From contig NZ_JH976434.1 of assembly GCF_000306965.1 (NCBI RefSeq), positions 1,021,807-1,085,806 on the forward strand: 64,000 nt of DNA, in the 5' to 3' direction. Of the stretch, positions 55,209 to 63,981 are shown one piece after another (the first letter of the stretch is position 1; each line of letters begins with the position of its first letter). Source of the stretch: Amphibacillus jilinensis Y1 (GTDB lineage Bacteria > Bacillota > Bacilli > Bacillales > Amphibacillaceae). The translations under genes were made by a program, and so were the position numbers. The notes below the pieces were generated by a model. It made no database searches. It was given only the letters and a program-made list of their open reading frames with translations, and had not been told where the DNA came from.

Positions 55209-55964
55209 TCAAATATACTTATTTTTATCATCAGCTTGTAAAAACCCCTTATTTTTCAAAAAGGCATCCATGTGAGGGCGTTTGCGCGCTTCTGTATAGG
55301 CTGCCATTAGCGCTGTCCACGATGTATGGCGCGCCCCATTCTTCCGCATGTGATAATACTGCTCCATTTCTTGATCATATTGCTCGATTTCGTTGATGTG
55401 ATTTGCATTGTAGCCTTCATAATGGACGACAGCTGCTTGAGGTAGTCTTGGTTTTTGTCCAACCAATTGATCTGGGTGTCCCACTGTAAGACCAACAAGA
55501 GGAAAGACAAAATCCGGTAGTTCTAACAGAGCGCTCACTTGATCAGGATGATTACGAATACCACCGATCATAACCCCACCTAGACCTAGTGACTCCGCAG
55601 CAAGTTGCATATTCTGCGCAACTAGAGCAGCATCGACAGCTCCAACAAGTAATTGTTCTGCTCCCCCTACATCAAAGTTCATTTGCTGTTTTTCACTTGC
55701 ATATTTCTGACGAGTATAGTCAACACAAATGACAAAAAACACCGGACACTGCTCAACCCAGCTTTGGCCTCCAGTTAGCTCAGCTAGTATACGCTTCTTC
55801 TCACGATCCTTAATCACAATAACCGTATAGGACTGCACATGATTTGAGGTCGAAGCCCATCTTGCCGCCCGGGTAATTGCCTCAATCTGCTGATCTGAAA
55901 CAGCTTGATCCGTATAAGAACGAATCGATCGATGGGCTTCCATTTGCTTAATCACTTCATTCAT
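55209..55964 (-). CDS. NfsA/NfrA-type NADPH-dependent FMN oxidoreductase
   Basis: A 251-residue flavin reductase/nitroreductase. HRSIRSYTDQAVSDQQIEAI at the start binds FMN phosphate, AARWASTSNHVQSYTVIVI and GLGGVMIGGIRNHPDQV are family motifs, and the C-terminal basic segment MRKNGARHTSWTALM covers the active site. It reduces quinones, nitro compounds or FMN with NADPH. AAAGGAGTG lies before the ATG. It is a single-gene unit. The upstream gap to 56265 holds only hairpins. Confidence 0.9.
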   Translation of the reverse strand: MNEVIKQMEAHRSIRSYTDQAVSDQQIEAITRAARWASTSNHVQSYTVIVIKDREKKRILAELTGGQSWVEQCPVFFVICVDYTRQKYASEKQQMNFDVGGAEQLLVGAVDAALVAQNMQLAAESLGLGGVMIGGIRNHPDQVSALLELPDFVFPLVGLTVGHPDQLVGQKPRLPQAAVVHYEGYNANHINEIEQYDQEMEQYYHMRKNGARHTSWTALMAAYTEARKRPHMDAFLKNKGFLQADDKNKYI

Positions 55965-56167
55965 TTATCATCACTCCTTTTGCTTTTGCAACGCTACTAT
56001 TAGCGTACTTCATATCAGCTAAAATGCAAGCAGCAAGCATTCGGATTGGCATGTTTGCTGCTCAATTTCATCATTAGTCATCTTTGCACTAACCATGATT
56101 TTGATGGTATTGGCATTGCACTGGAATGTCCATCTATGAATTAGCAGATTATTTTAATATAACAACT

Positions 56168-56211
56168 CCAAAAAGCAGTATCAACCACTGTTAGGTCGTA
56201 CTGCTCTTTGG
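56168..56211 (-). terminator. Terminator of the aldolase/PTS operon
   Basis: On the minus strand AGCAGTA and TACTGCT, extended by A/T pairs, enclose a loop of about 20 bases and are followed by TTTTTGG. It lies 55 bases after the aldolase stop. Confidence 0.65.
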
Positions 56212-56265
56212 TCATTATACGCTCTTTTCACTGTAAATAATTTGATGAATATGGTATAATACGAC

Positions 56266-57108
56266 TTACATGAGTTGGAACAGCTTTGATTTCTCTACAA
56301 CAATTTCTTTGATTCTATTATTGGCAGGTAATAGAAGCTTTCGTAATGACGTTAATGGTGTTGCTGTAGAAAAGGTTTGATTGACTTCTTCGATGTATGA
56401 TTTATTCAATTCTGTTCCAACGTTTACTTTTTTCATCCCTTGTGTGACACAGTTTCGCATATCCTCGTCTGATACACCAGTTCCGCCATGCAAAACGAGC
56501 CCAACATCCCGAAGGTTAGTAGCGAGTTCTGTTAAGAGATCGAAATTGATTTTAGCCTTTGATTTGTATTGACCATGAGTCGTTCCGATCGCTACCGCTA
56601 TTGCGTCTACCTTCGTTTCCTTAACGAATCGATACGCATCTGCTGGATCGGTGTAAATAGCGTCCTCTTCAGCTACAACCAAGCCATCTTCTGCACCACC
56701 AATCGTCCCGACTTCACCTTCAACTGACACCCGTTTCGATTTTGCATAGTCCGTGACCTTCTTTGTGTTTTTAATATTCTCTTCTAGCTCTAAACTGGAA
56801 CCATCATACATGACCGAGGTATACCCAGCATCAATTGCTTCCTTTAAAAAGTCGATTGATTTACAATGGTCCATGTGTAGACAGGCATTGATCCCGAACC
56901 GTTCGACTAATGTACGCATACTTGAAACGAGCAGATCCAAGCCAATATATTCAGCCGTCCCCGGAGATGTTTGAATAATAATGGGTGCATCGAGCTCCTT
57001 TGCTCCTTCTAGCATGGCTGGCAGCATCTCCAAGCAATGAACATTGAATGAACCTATAGCCCGTTTTCCTTCATTTTCTTTAAACAACTGATCTAAACTT
57101 TTTAACAT
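56266..57108 (-). CDS. Class II ketose-bisphosphate aldolase
   Basis: A 280-residue zinc aldolase of the fructose/tagatose-bisphosphate type. GSFNVHCLEM at the start, metal ligands in LHMDHCKS near 82, EGEVGTIGGAED near 130, AIGTTHGQYK near 178 and VLHGGTGVSDEDM near 207, and substrate binding NVGTEL near 233 are all present. It should split the bisphosphate made by the operon's phosphofructokinase homologue. Fructose- and tagatose-bisphosphate specificity cannot be separated by eye. ATG at 57108 has GAGAGGGG upstream. Confidence 0.9.
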   Translation of the reverse strand: MLKSLDQLFKENEGKRAIGSFNVHCLEMLPAMLEGAKELDAPIIIQTSPGTAEYIGLDLLVSSMRTLVERFGINACLHMDHCKSIDFLKEAIDAGYTSVMYDGSSLELEENIKNTKKVTDYAKSKRVSVEGEVGTIGGAEDGLVVAEEDAIYTDPADAYRFVKETKVDAIAVAIGTTHGQYKSKAKINFDLLTELATNLRDVGLVLHGGTGVSDEDMRNCVTQGMKKVNVGTELNKSYIEEVNQTFSTATPLTSLRKLLLPANNRIKEIVVEKSKLFQLM

Positions 57109-57122
57109 GATTGTATCCCCTC

Positions 57123-57509
57123 TCACATGTTTCCTCTAATTGTATCTTTCGTTAATTTCATTAACTCATCTGACTTCTGCAAGTAATATTGCACACCATC
57201 ACGATCATTCTCACTTGAAGCTTGTTTCCGTTTAATGTTGTATAATTTAACCAAGTCAGTAAAAGCCTTACCCATCACCTTATTTTGCTCAATGCTTTGC
57301 TCATAATAGCGAATGGACTGATCGTAATCCTCTAGCTCGAAATAGAGACTGCCTAACCTATTGAACAAAGGAACGTGATCTTCATCATTGTTACTTGCTA
57401 GCTTATTTTGGCAGATTTCAATTTCCTCTAAAAGATCCTCTTTTTTCACCATTTGTTGCTCCTCTGTCTTTGGCTGCTGCTCTTGCTTTTTCCGTTTAAA
57501 AAAAGCCAT
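57123..57509 (-). CDS. TPR-containing small protein in a PTS operon
   Basis: A 128-residue soluble protein. The N terminus is very basic and Gln-rich (FFKRKKQEQQPKTEEQQ). Residues 45-85 form a tetratricopeptide repeat (PLFNRLGSLYFELEDYDQSIRYYEQ) and a second, weaker helical pair follows to residue 125. Proteins of this kind mediate protein contacts. It lies between the EIIC and aldolase genes and shares their operon, so it may organise enzymes or PTS parts; no function is known to me. Confidence 0.75.
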   Translation of the reverse strand: MAFFKRKKQEQQPKTEEQQMVKKEDLLEEIEICQNKLASNNDEDHVPLFNRLGSLYFELEDYDQSIRYYEQSIEQNKVMGKAFTDLVKLYNIKRKQASSENDRDGVQYYLQKSDELMKLTKDTIRGNM

Positions 57510-57524
57510 TTACTCCCTCCTTTA

Positions 57525-58808
57525 CTATCCGAATAAACTCATAATGGGTTGGATGATCCATTCAAATAACAAACCTGCTGTTACCGTATCAACATCGGTT
57601 GCAGTCGTATTAACAAAACCTAGACCATTAAAGCTAGGAACAAGCAATGCGGGTAGCAACGTGATGAAAAAGCCATGCGCAATCCCCCCTATTAGTACTC
57701 CACGCCGACCTCCTACCGCGTTCATGAAAATACCTGCTGTTCCACCAGCAAAGAAATTTGTCAACATACCGGGTAAAATCATTGCCAACCCAAACCACGG
57801 CAGAACAAACATGGCAATAACCGTTCCGATTGTTGTTGTCACGAAACCAGCCGTTACAGCGTTTGGTGCATATGGAAAGAGGACCGGGCAGTCTAAAGCA
57901 GGTTTGGCATCAGGGACAACCTTAAGCGCAATCCCTCTAAAAGCAGGTACAATCTCGCCTAATAACAGACGAACACCAGAAAGTAACACATAGACACCGA
58001 CAACGAATTGAACAGCCTGCAAGAAAGCATATACGATGTAATTAACATCACCAGACAAAGCCGTGCCAAACTCTGATCCGGCGAAAGCAGCTGTGATGAC
58101 ATATAAAGGCATCATGACGATCGCAACGGAAAGATACGTATCAGATAGAAAGCCCAACCCCTTTGGAAATTTAATATTTTCTGTGGAATCTGAACCCTTA
58201 CCGACTACTTTCGCTATACCCGCTGCAAACAAATAACCAATTGTACAGAAATGACCTAAGGCAATATCATCACCACCGGTAATTTTTTTGACGATCGGCT
58301 GTGCAATGGCAGGCATCGCTACTGCAAAGATACCGCCGACAAGTCCACCAACTAGAATAAGTCCTATTCCTCTAAAACCAGCCGCACTTCCAAAAACAGT
58401 AGTGATGGTCGCCATCCATAAAAGCGCTTGTCCAGTTAAGAAGATATATTTCCATTTAGTCAGCCTCGCCAATAATATGTTAAAGATGAAGATAGCTAGA
58501 AAGGTCAGTGCAATTTGATTAGCTAACCCTAACTCATTCATTGCCTGGCCATTAATTGCCTCAATTGAAGGAACAATTCCCTCCATGCCGAACCCTTCTG
58601 AGAAGATCTCTCCAAAATAAAGCAACGAGCCAACGATAATGGATGATCCAGCCGACAGCACGAGAAAACCAAGCATCGTTTTAAAGCTTCCAGACATTAC
58701 CTCTCCAAAAGGCTTTCGTTGCAATAAGAGTCCAGCAAAAGCAATTAATGCAATCGTGATTGAAGCCTGTGTCAAGATACTATTAATAATAAAATCAATA
58801 AATCCCAT
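57525..58808 (-). CDS. PTS EIIC of the ascorbate (UlaA/SgaT) family
   Basis: A 427-residue permease with about ten to eleven spans. GLLLQRKPFGEVMSGSFKT near 25 and the motif DCPVLFPYAPNAVTAGF near 308 place it in the UlaA/SgaT family rather than the GatC or FruA families. The known substrate of that family is L-ascorbate, but the operon lacks the UlaD/E/F/G enzymes and instead has a phosphofructokinase homologue and an aldolase, so a ketohexose-like substrate is more likely. It works with EIIB and EIIA encoded upstream. Confidence 0.85.
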   Translation of the reverse strand: MGFIDFIINSILTQASITIALIAFAGLLLQRKPFGEVMSGSFKTMLGFLVLSAGSSIIVGSLLYFGEIFSEGFGMEGIVPSIEAINGQAMNELGLANQIALTFLAIFIFNILLARLTKWKYIFLTGQALLWMATITTVFGSAAGFRGIGLILVGGLVGGIFAVAMPAIAQPIVKKITGGDDIALGHFCTIGYLFAAGIAKVVGKGSDSTENIKFPKGLGFLSDTYLSVAIVMMPLYVITAAFAGSEFGTALSGDVNYIVYAFLQAVQFVVGVYVLLSGVRLLLGEIVPAFRGIALKVVPDAKPALDCPVLFPYAPNAVTAGFVTTTIGTVIAMFVLPWFGLAMILPGMLTNFFAGGTAGIFMNAVGGRRGVLIGGIAHGFFITLLPALLVPSFNGLGFVNTTATDVDTVTAGLLFEWIIQPIMSLFG

Positions 58809-58824
58809 TCCACTACCTCCTTAT

Positions 58825-59115
58825 TTATAGTGCTCCTTTAGCCTTTAAAACCGGGACGAGCTTTTCTTCAATTTCCGCTTTATCCACTAGACGTTCCAGG
58901 AAAATCAGATCCATTGGCAAATCATAACGTTGAAATTGTGATTCAAAATTTTTGCCCGAAATAATAATGTCGGCTCTCGTTCCAGCTGCTGACGAAATAT
59001 CTGAATGATCTAAATCGGCTTTCACACCGATATCTTGCAGGACGCTTTCTACACTCATCTGACAGGCAAAGCTACTCCCTAAGCCTGCTCCGCAGACAAC
59101 TAATATTTTCAACAC
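58825..59115 (-). CDS. PTS EIIB of the UlaB/GatB type
   Basis: A 96-residue phosphocarrier. The phosphorylated Cys is residue 8 in LVVCGAGLGSSFA. The rest has the alternating fold of lactose/galactitol/ascorbate IIB proteins. It lies 16 bases before the EIIC gene and just after the phosphofructokinase-like gene. Confidence 0.9.
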   Translation of the reverse strand: MLKILVVCGAGLGSSFACQMSVESVLQDIGVKADLDHSDISSAAGTRADIIISGKNFESQFQRYDLPMDLIFLERLVDKAEIEEKLVPVLKAKGAL

Positions 59116-59119
59116 ATTC

Positions 59120-60121
59120 TCACCTCCCTTCCATGATCACCTTATGATTATATTCAGCTACTTCAACCGTCTGTGGGTGAAGGGTGTTTAGTGAGGCTTT
59201 TAAATCCTGATAGGCTTTCGCTATAACTTGATCATTTGTCACGCCGATCATTTGACCAAATTGTTCCTCCATCATACATTGCACGGCCTTTGCCCCCATC
59301 TTGACAGCTAAAGAAGCATCTCTGAAAGATGGCCGACCAGCTCGGATATAAAAGCCGGCGATTGTTTTTCTTACCCGAATACCAGTTGCCTCTTCTATTG
59401 CATTTGCAATATCAAAAGACACACCCTGTTGTCCCGCTTTATAGTCCTTTTTCTCATAGGCAGATTCAGAGCAAACAATAATTAAGGATTTTTGATTGAC
59501 AAGCTTTTGCTTCACGACACGGGTAATGTCACTCAATTTTGTTGAATATTCCGGGATAATAGCTAAATCTGCCGCCCCAGCAATGGTGCTTTCTAGTGCC
59601 AGATTACCTGATGATCCTCCCAGTACCTCAACTAAAAAAATTCTACCTGGCATGTTAGCCGCGGTATCATGAAACCCATATAATAGATCAAGCAATTTGT
59701 TAAGCGCGGTGTCATAGCCAATGCTATGCTCGCTGCCTATGACATCGTTATCGACTGTCATCGGAATAAACAAAGTGTCCATCCCTTCTTCATACAAAAG
59801 CTCAGCTGCTTTTTGCGAACCATTGCCACCGCATACAATTAAACATGAAAAGCCGGCTGACTGAAGCTTATTCTTGAGTTTATTTCTTCCTTCTGTTGTG
59901 TAGGGGAGATCACTTCTGCCCGTTTGTACATAGTGCACGCCCCCAAGTGCCTGATGCTGAATAACCGCTTTGGTAAGTAAAATCGGCTCACCTGTCAGAA
60001 TGCCTTGGTAGCCACCATTAAAGCCATACAGGTTAATATCCGGATGCTCAGCGATGATATTAATGGCGGCATTTACACCTGCTCCATCCCCTCCACTGGT
60101 AATTAAAGCAACCTTTTTCAT
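59120..60121 (-). CDS. Atypical PfkA-family sugar-phosphate kinase
   Basis: A 333-residue PfkA-family protein. SGGDGAGVNAAIN opens it, QTGRSDLPYTTEGR keeps the Arg equivalent to E. coli R72, TVDNDVIGSEHSIGYDTAL keeps the catalytic Asp, and PGRIFLVEV and RKTIAGF keep R162 and R243. Changes at sites conserved in E. coli PfkA are: GGDGS reads GGNGS (D103 to N), VEVMGR reads VEVLGG (R171 to G) and GHIQRGG reads GFYIRAG (H249 to F). The Gly after N supports ATP rather than pyrophosphate. It may phosphorylate tagatose 6-phosphate or another ketose phosphate. ATGA overlap with the EIIA gene. Confidence 0.82.
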   Translation of the reverse strand: MKKVALITSGGDGAGVNAAINIIAEHPDINLYGFNGGYQGILTGEPILLTKAVIQHQALGGVHYVQTGRSDLPYTTEGRNKLKNKLQSAGFSCLIVCGGNGSQKAAELLYEEGMDTLFIPMTVDNDVIGSEHSIGYDTALNKLLDLLYGFHDTAANMPGRIFLVEVLGGSSGNLALESTIAGAADLAIIPEYSTKLSDITRVVKQKLVNQKSLIIVCSESAYEKKDYKAGQQGVSFDIANAIEEATGIRVRKTIAGFYIRAGRPSFRDASLAVKMGAKAVQCMMEEQFGQMIGVTNDQVIAKAYQDLKASLNTLHPQTVEVAEYNHKVIMEGR

Positions 60122-60561
60122 GGCTGTTCCTCCCTTATTAAATAATTTAGATCAGCTAGTGAATTTATTTGTGAAATTTGATCGATAAGTCCTTTCTCAA
60201 CAATCTTAACGATGACTTTAATAATATTGAGGTGCTTCTCACTATCAGTCGCAGAGAAACTGATCATTACTTTAACGGGTTCTTGCGTATCTTTAAAAAA
60301 CACAGGCGTCTTCAACGTGATGAGGCTCATCCCTACTTTTAGCGCCCCATTCTCTGGTCGCGTATGAGGAATGGCTATGCCTGGTGATAACACAATATAT
60401 GGACCAAACTCATTTACATTGTTAACTACCGCTGTTGCATAATGCTCATTGACACATCCATTCTTCTTCAGCAATGCCACACCTTTGTATATGGCGTCCT
60501 CCCAATCTCTCGCTTCCACATTAAATGCAACATTTTCTTCGGTAAAATAGATTTCTTTCAT
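60118..60561 (-). CDS. PTS EIIA type 2 (fructose/mannitol/ascorbate class)
   Basis: A 147-residue phosphocarrier. The active-site His is in SPGIAIPHTRPENGALK near residue 70. It phosphorylates the EIIB protein of the same operon. The gene overlaps both neighbours by 4 bases (ATGA), showing tight translational coupling with the regulator upstream and the kinase downstream. Confidence 0.92.
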   Translation of the reverse strand: MKEIYFTEENVAFNVEARDWEDAIYKGVALLKKNGCVNEHYATAVVNNVNEFGPYIVLSPGIAIPHTRPENGALKVGMSLITLKTPVFFKDTQEPVKVMISFSATDSEKHLNIIKVIVKIVEKGLIDQISQINSLADLNYLIREEQP

Positions 60562-62507
60562 AAACTCTTCTCCTTATACTTACTTAGGTTTCTTATGAAA
60601 TCATCATAGGAATACGTCGATATTAATTTTGTAATCCCCAACTCTTCTATTAAAAAGAGATACAACTGTCTAAATAACGTCTCCCAAGTTTTCTGCTGAT
60701 GTTTAGGTACACTTAAAACAATAACAACCTGAACTTTTTCTCGATCCCATCTGATTGGCTTTGCTAATACACACACCGCAATGCTAGACGCTGTCATACT
60801 GTTATCAAGCGGATGGGGAATAGCAAGTAGGTTGCCAAGCTCTGTTGAAGCCATCACTTCTCGCTCATAGATCGATTGCTTTGTATACGAATCAATGTAA
60901 CCTTTTGCAGTCATTAAATCTGTTAAATAATGTAATACATCAGTTTTTGAAGACAGCTGTACATCTTTTATAAATAAGTCCTTTTTGAAAATAGAATGAA
61001 AATGAATGACTTTTGAATCATGCTTATCCCGAAAAATACTTTGCTTGAGTGCTCTTAGATCATGAGAGCTCAACACAGGGCTAATCGTGAGAATTTTATC
61101 GGATTCAATTGCGATAGGCACCGTCGTTACAATCATATCTACCTGATTAATCAGGTTCGCTTGAAATTCATTGAGACTTATCGTTTCTACCACACTCACC
61201 TGATCCCCATAGTGACTTAACAGCTTCTCTCTAATCAGAGAGGCCGTGGCTACTCCTGATCCACACACGATAATGATCTTTTTTACATCCTGCTTGTTTA
61301 ACCCTTTTTGCTCTAAAGCAACGCCAAAATGAATCGCTAAAAACCCTATTTCATTTTCATCAACATTTAGCCCCGTTAGCTCGCTAATTTTGTTACTTGC
61401 AATAGCTGCAAGCTGAAAAGCCAATGGATAGTTGTTCTTAATACTGCTTAAAACATCATTCCGGCTGTTCATTTGGTATTCAATTCGCTTTAGTGCCACA
61501 CTAAGGTGAACGATCAAGCCATCGATCAGTTTTGAGTCATTATACAAATGAAGTGACGTCTTTCTTTCTATTTCACCAAAAACCTCATTGAGTATGTCTG
61601 CTATTTTACTGTATTCCTCCTTCACAATATCCTTCATGTGGAGCCTGCTACTAGCAAGCAGGTGCTGCGTCAGATAGAAAATCTCACTTTCAATATCAAT
61701 CGCCAAGACTTCCTTTATATGATCAACCATTTCGCGAGCAACTTTATACTCTTTTGTCTTCATCAAATTCTCGGTGACATGCACATGATAGTCAGACAAT
61801 CTATTCTTCATAGCTCTTCTTATTGTAATTTCAATGTGAATAATTAAGTTTTCTAAGGCTACATCCGTTAATTGCAATTGGTGACGCAGGAGAATGCATA
61901 GCGTCAGATCCTTGAGGCGTTTTATTTCATTGTCAGGAAAAATATCATTATAGACCCCAATACTTTGATGATTGAAAAGGTATTGGGAAATACAGAACCT
62001 AATTTTGTCTTCACTACCCGTTACTTTAATGCCCGTTAATCGATCGGTGATGAGCACTAAATCATATGCGGCTATTTTTGCTTTAATTGAAGTTAAGTAG
62101 CTCTTCAAAGCCGAAAGACTAATAAACAGTTCTTCTGCCAATTCCTCCTGATAGATACTGGTATCTGTTAAACAATTCATCAGTATTTTCTTTATAATCT
62201 GTTCCTCTATCTCATTTTCAGATCTGACGCCTGTCATAATCTTGTGGTTTTTAATTAGTGATAAGTGACGACTATATAATTGGTGGAAAATATCACCCTC
62301 CCGTATCTCCAACTCATAACCCTTTCCTTTATAAGCTATGATTTCTGCGCCATATTTGGAGATCGTTGCATTTAACTTCTTAACATCATTCCTAATTGTC
62401 CGCGGCGTAACACCTAACAACAGGGCTAGGCTTTTTCCCGTTTGCAGCTCCTTACTGTTACGTAACAAATGAAGAATTTCTACTTCTCTTTTCGTTAGTA
62501 GCTCCAT
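60558..62507 (-). CDS. BglG/MtlR-type PRD transcriptional activator
   Basis: A 649-residue multidomain regulator: HTH domain (1-65; LALLLGVTPRTIRNDVKKLN), a second HTH/Mga-like region (85-170), two PTS regulation domains (about 175-290 and 295-405; His in LIVHLSVALKR), an EIIB-like domain with Cys in IIIVCGSGVATASLI near 425, and an EIIA type 2 domain with His in LLAIPHPLDNS near 570. It is phosphorylated by HPr and EIIB and activates transcription of its operon when the sugar is present. First gene of the operon; a cre-like box lies 31-44 bases upstream. Confidence 0.93.
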   Translation of the reverse strand: MELLTKREVEILHLLRNSKELQTGKSLALLLGVTPRTIRNDVKKLNATISKYGAEIIAYKGKGYELEIREGDIFHQLYSRHLSLIKNHKIMTGVRSENEIEEQIIKKILMNCLTDTSIYQEELAEELFISLSALKSYLTSIKAKIAAYDLVLITDRLTGIKVTGSEDKIRFCISQYLFNHQSIGVYNDIFPDNEIKRLKDLTLCILLRHQLQLTDVALENLIIHIEITIRRAMKNRLSDYHVHVTENLMKTKEYKVAREMVDHIKEVLAIDIESEIFYLTQHLLASSRLHMKDIVKEEYSKIADILNEVFGEIERKTSLHLYNDSKLIDGLIVHLSVALKRIEYQMNSRNDVLSSIKNNYPLAFQLAAIASNKISELTGLNVDENEIGFLAIHFGVALEQKGLNKQDVKKIIIVCGSGVATASLIREKLLSHYGDQVSVVETISLNEFQANLINQVDMIVTTVPIAIESDKILTISPVLSSHDLRALKQSIFRDKHDSKVIHFHSIFKKDLFIKDVQLSSKTDVLHYLTDLMTAKGYIDSYTKQSIYEREVMASTELGNLLAIPHPLDNSMTASSIAVCVLAKPIRWDREKVQVVIVLSVPKHQQKTWETLFRQLYLFLIEELGITKLISTYSYDDFIRNLSKYKEKSL

Positions 62508-62537
62508 TTTCCATTTGCTCCTTTCTATTTATAGTAT

Positions 62538-62551
62538 AAGAAAGCACTTAC
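62538..62551. promoter_or_regulatory. cre-like site before the PRD regulator operon
   Basis: On the plus strand AGAAAGCACTTACA matches TGWAANCGNTNWCA with two mismatches. On the minus strand it adjoins TATACT, a -10 candidate reading into the operon, so CcpA could block initiation. Confidence 0.5.
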
Positions 62552-62731
62552 ATTTTATTAAGCTGGATTTTTTCCTATGAAGCGGAAACCCTACCACAAC
62601 TAATTATACGCTAATTAGCAAATACGACGATAACCAGAGATCATCACCGTTAACAAATGATGTTATGCATAAACCTTTACAAGTCAGGGAAATTCATTTA
62701 CCATAATCACCATAAAATGAATAGCGAAAAT

Positions 62732-62824
62732 TGCACTAGGGGTGCCGTACAAGATGGCTGAGAGGAACAATTATGTTCTAACCCTTTGGACCTGATCTAG
62801 ATCATACTAGCGTGGGGAAGTGCA
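62732..62824 (+). promoter_or_regulatory. TPP riboswitch (THI element)
   Basis: The conserved core is present: AGGGGTGCC, GGCTGAGA, then ACCCTTTGGACCTGATCTAG, ATCATACTAGCGTGGGGAAG. GCACT and AGTGC close stem P1. The element binds thiamine pyrophosphate in the nascent RNA and controls the downstream ykoF gene. Confidence 0.95.
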
Positions 62825-62888
62825 GTCGAACAGGTCTATAACTAAAAGGATAAATTCGACTGCATGCCCATGGGCGTGCAGTTTTTTT
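62821..62888 (+). terminator. Riboswitch expression platform: antiterminator and terminator
   Basis: TGCAGTCGAA (62821-62830) pairs perfectly with TTCGACTGCA (62855-62864) as antiterminator. The alternative terminator is CTGCATGCCC/GGGCGTGCAG (62860-62881) followed by seven T. The antiterminator shares bases both with P1 of the riboswitch and with the terminator's 5' arm, so thiamine pyrophosphate binding should free the terminator and switch the gene off. Confidence 0.9.
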
Positions 62889-62909
62889 GCATTTAAGGAG
62901 GCAACCGTT

Positions 62910-63506
62910 ATGAACAAGTTTATTTGTGGAAGTAACCGAATCGCAGGGTGTAGCTTTTCAATCCATCCCATGCGTGATGACTTTATTGAGATTATTATGG
63001 GTGCACTGAAAAATGTCGATACCTCGAAGGTTTGGATGCAGACCGATGAGGTGACCACCTTAGTGAGAGGAAGAATTCCACATGTTTTCGATGTGACTAA
63101 GGCGATTTTTCTCCATGCCGCAAAAACAGGAGCTCACGTCGCATTTGAAGCTACCTATTCAGTCGGCTGTACTGGCGATACGGCTGGTGATGTCTATATG
63201 GCAGAAGATGACAACGTGCTGAACAAGAAAAACGTTGACGTCATCAAACAAGAAGCAGCGACTAAATTCGCTTTATATCCATTAGGCGGTGGTGATTACA
63301 TGGAGCAAATCTATACGCAAATTGAAGCGATGAAACAACATGGCGTTGAGGTTAGCGGGACCCATTATGCCACTCGGCTAGACGGTGAAGTTGTTAATAT
63401 CTTTAATGGATTAGAGAAGGTGTTTATTGATATGGAAGAAAGCGGATCTTCACATACAGTGATGACAGTGTCAATGTCAGCAAATAGTCCTTCAGCAAAA
63501 AATTGA
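62910..63506 (+). CDS. ykoF: YkoF-family thiamine/HMP-binding protein
   Basis: A 198-residue protein with two tandem repeats of the YkoF fold: the first includes CGSNRIAGCSFSIHPM and QTDEVTTLVRG, the second follows about residue 105 with ALYPLGGGDYM. In Bacillus subtilis YkoF binds thiamine or its pyrimidine (HMP) and is encoded with the YkoEDC transporter. Here it follows a TPP riboswitch, which supports the role, but no ykoE, ykoD or ykoC follows. AAGGAGG lies before the ATG at 62910. Confidence 0.9.
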   Translation: MNKFICGSNRIAGCSFSIHPMRDDFIEIIMGALKNVDTSKVWMQTDEVTTLVRGRIPHVFDVTKAIFLHAAKTGAHVAFEATYSVGCTGDTAGDVYMAEDDNVLNKKNVDVIKQEAATKFALYPLGGGDYMEQIYTQIEAMKQHGVEVSGTHYATRLDGEVVNIFNGLEKVFIDMEESGSSHTVMTVSMSANSPSAKN

Positions 63507-63981
63507 AACAGGAATGAATGACCGTAGTAACCATCCCTTCATGTTTAGCTCGTATAGCGCAGGGGTAAGACTGTAAGTTATCCCTGCCTATAAACTTATA
63601 ACGCGTTTTCAATGCTGTTCAAGATAGGTAACAAACAAAAAGATGCATAGTCATTTTTATCTCCACCACTTAACGCTTTGTTCACTTTTTTCCATTGTAT
63701 GTATTAAATCCTTTTCCACAATGGATTTTTCCATTTGCGTTTCGAAAATAACAACAGAAAACTGATACCAAACAGACATATACTTAGCTAATAAGTAAGC
63801 ACAACTATGGAAAAAATAACTTTGTTTTTTCTAAATGTAGCAAAAGTATCTATAATTTCTCTAAAACCATAAAGAAAGCGCTTTAGTTTCCGATATATAT
63901 TATGTGAACATGATTGTGAAGCGACAAACTTTCACTAATTGACAGCTAATCATCAGCTGAACAAAAGATAGGGTGGGGAAT
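63507..63981. other. Intergenic region after ykoF with cre-like site
   Basis: 475 bases with no supported gene. CAGGG(G)TAA and TTATCCCTG form a small hairpin at 63559-63585. AGAAAGCGCTTTAG at 63873-63886 is a palindromic cre/LacI-type box that probably regulates the gene starting at 63982. Confidence 0.5.

Noticed and set aside
57388-57993. Plus-strand open frame of 201 codons
   Set aside because: It lies opposite the EIIC and TPR genes, which have clear family motifs; the frame is an antisense shadow.
60558-62507. RNA-binding antiterminator for the RAT site at 47222
   Set aside because: The N terminus is a DNA-binding HTH domain, and no CAT RNA-binding domain of the LicT type is present.
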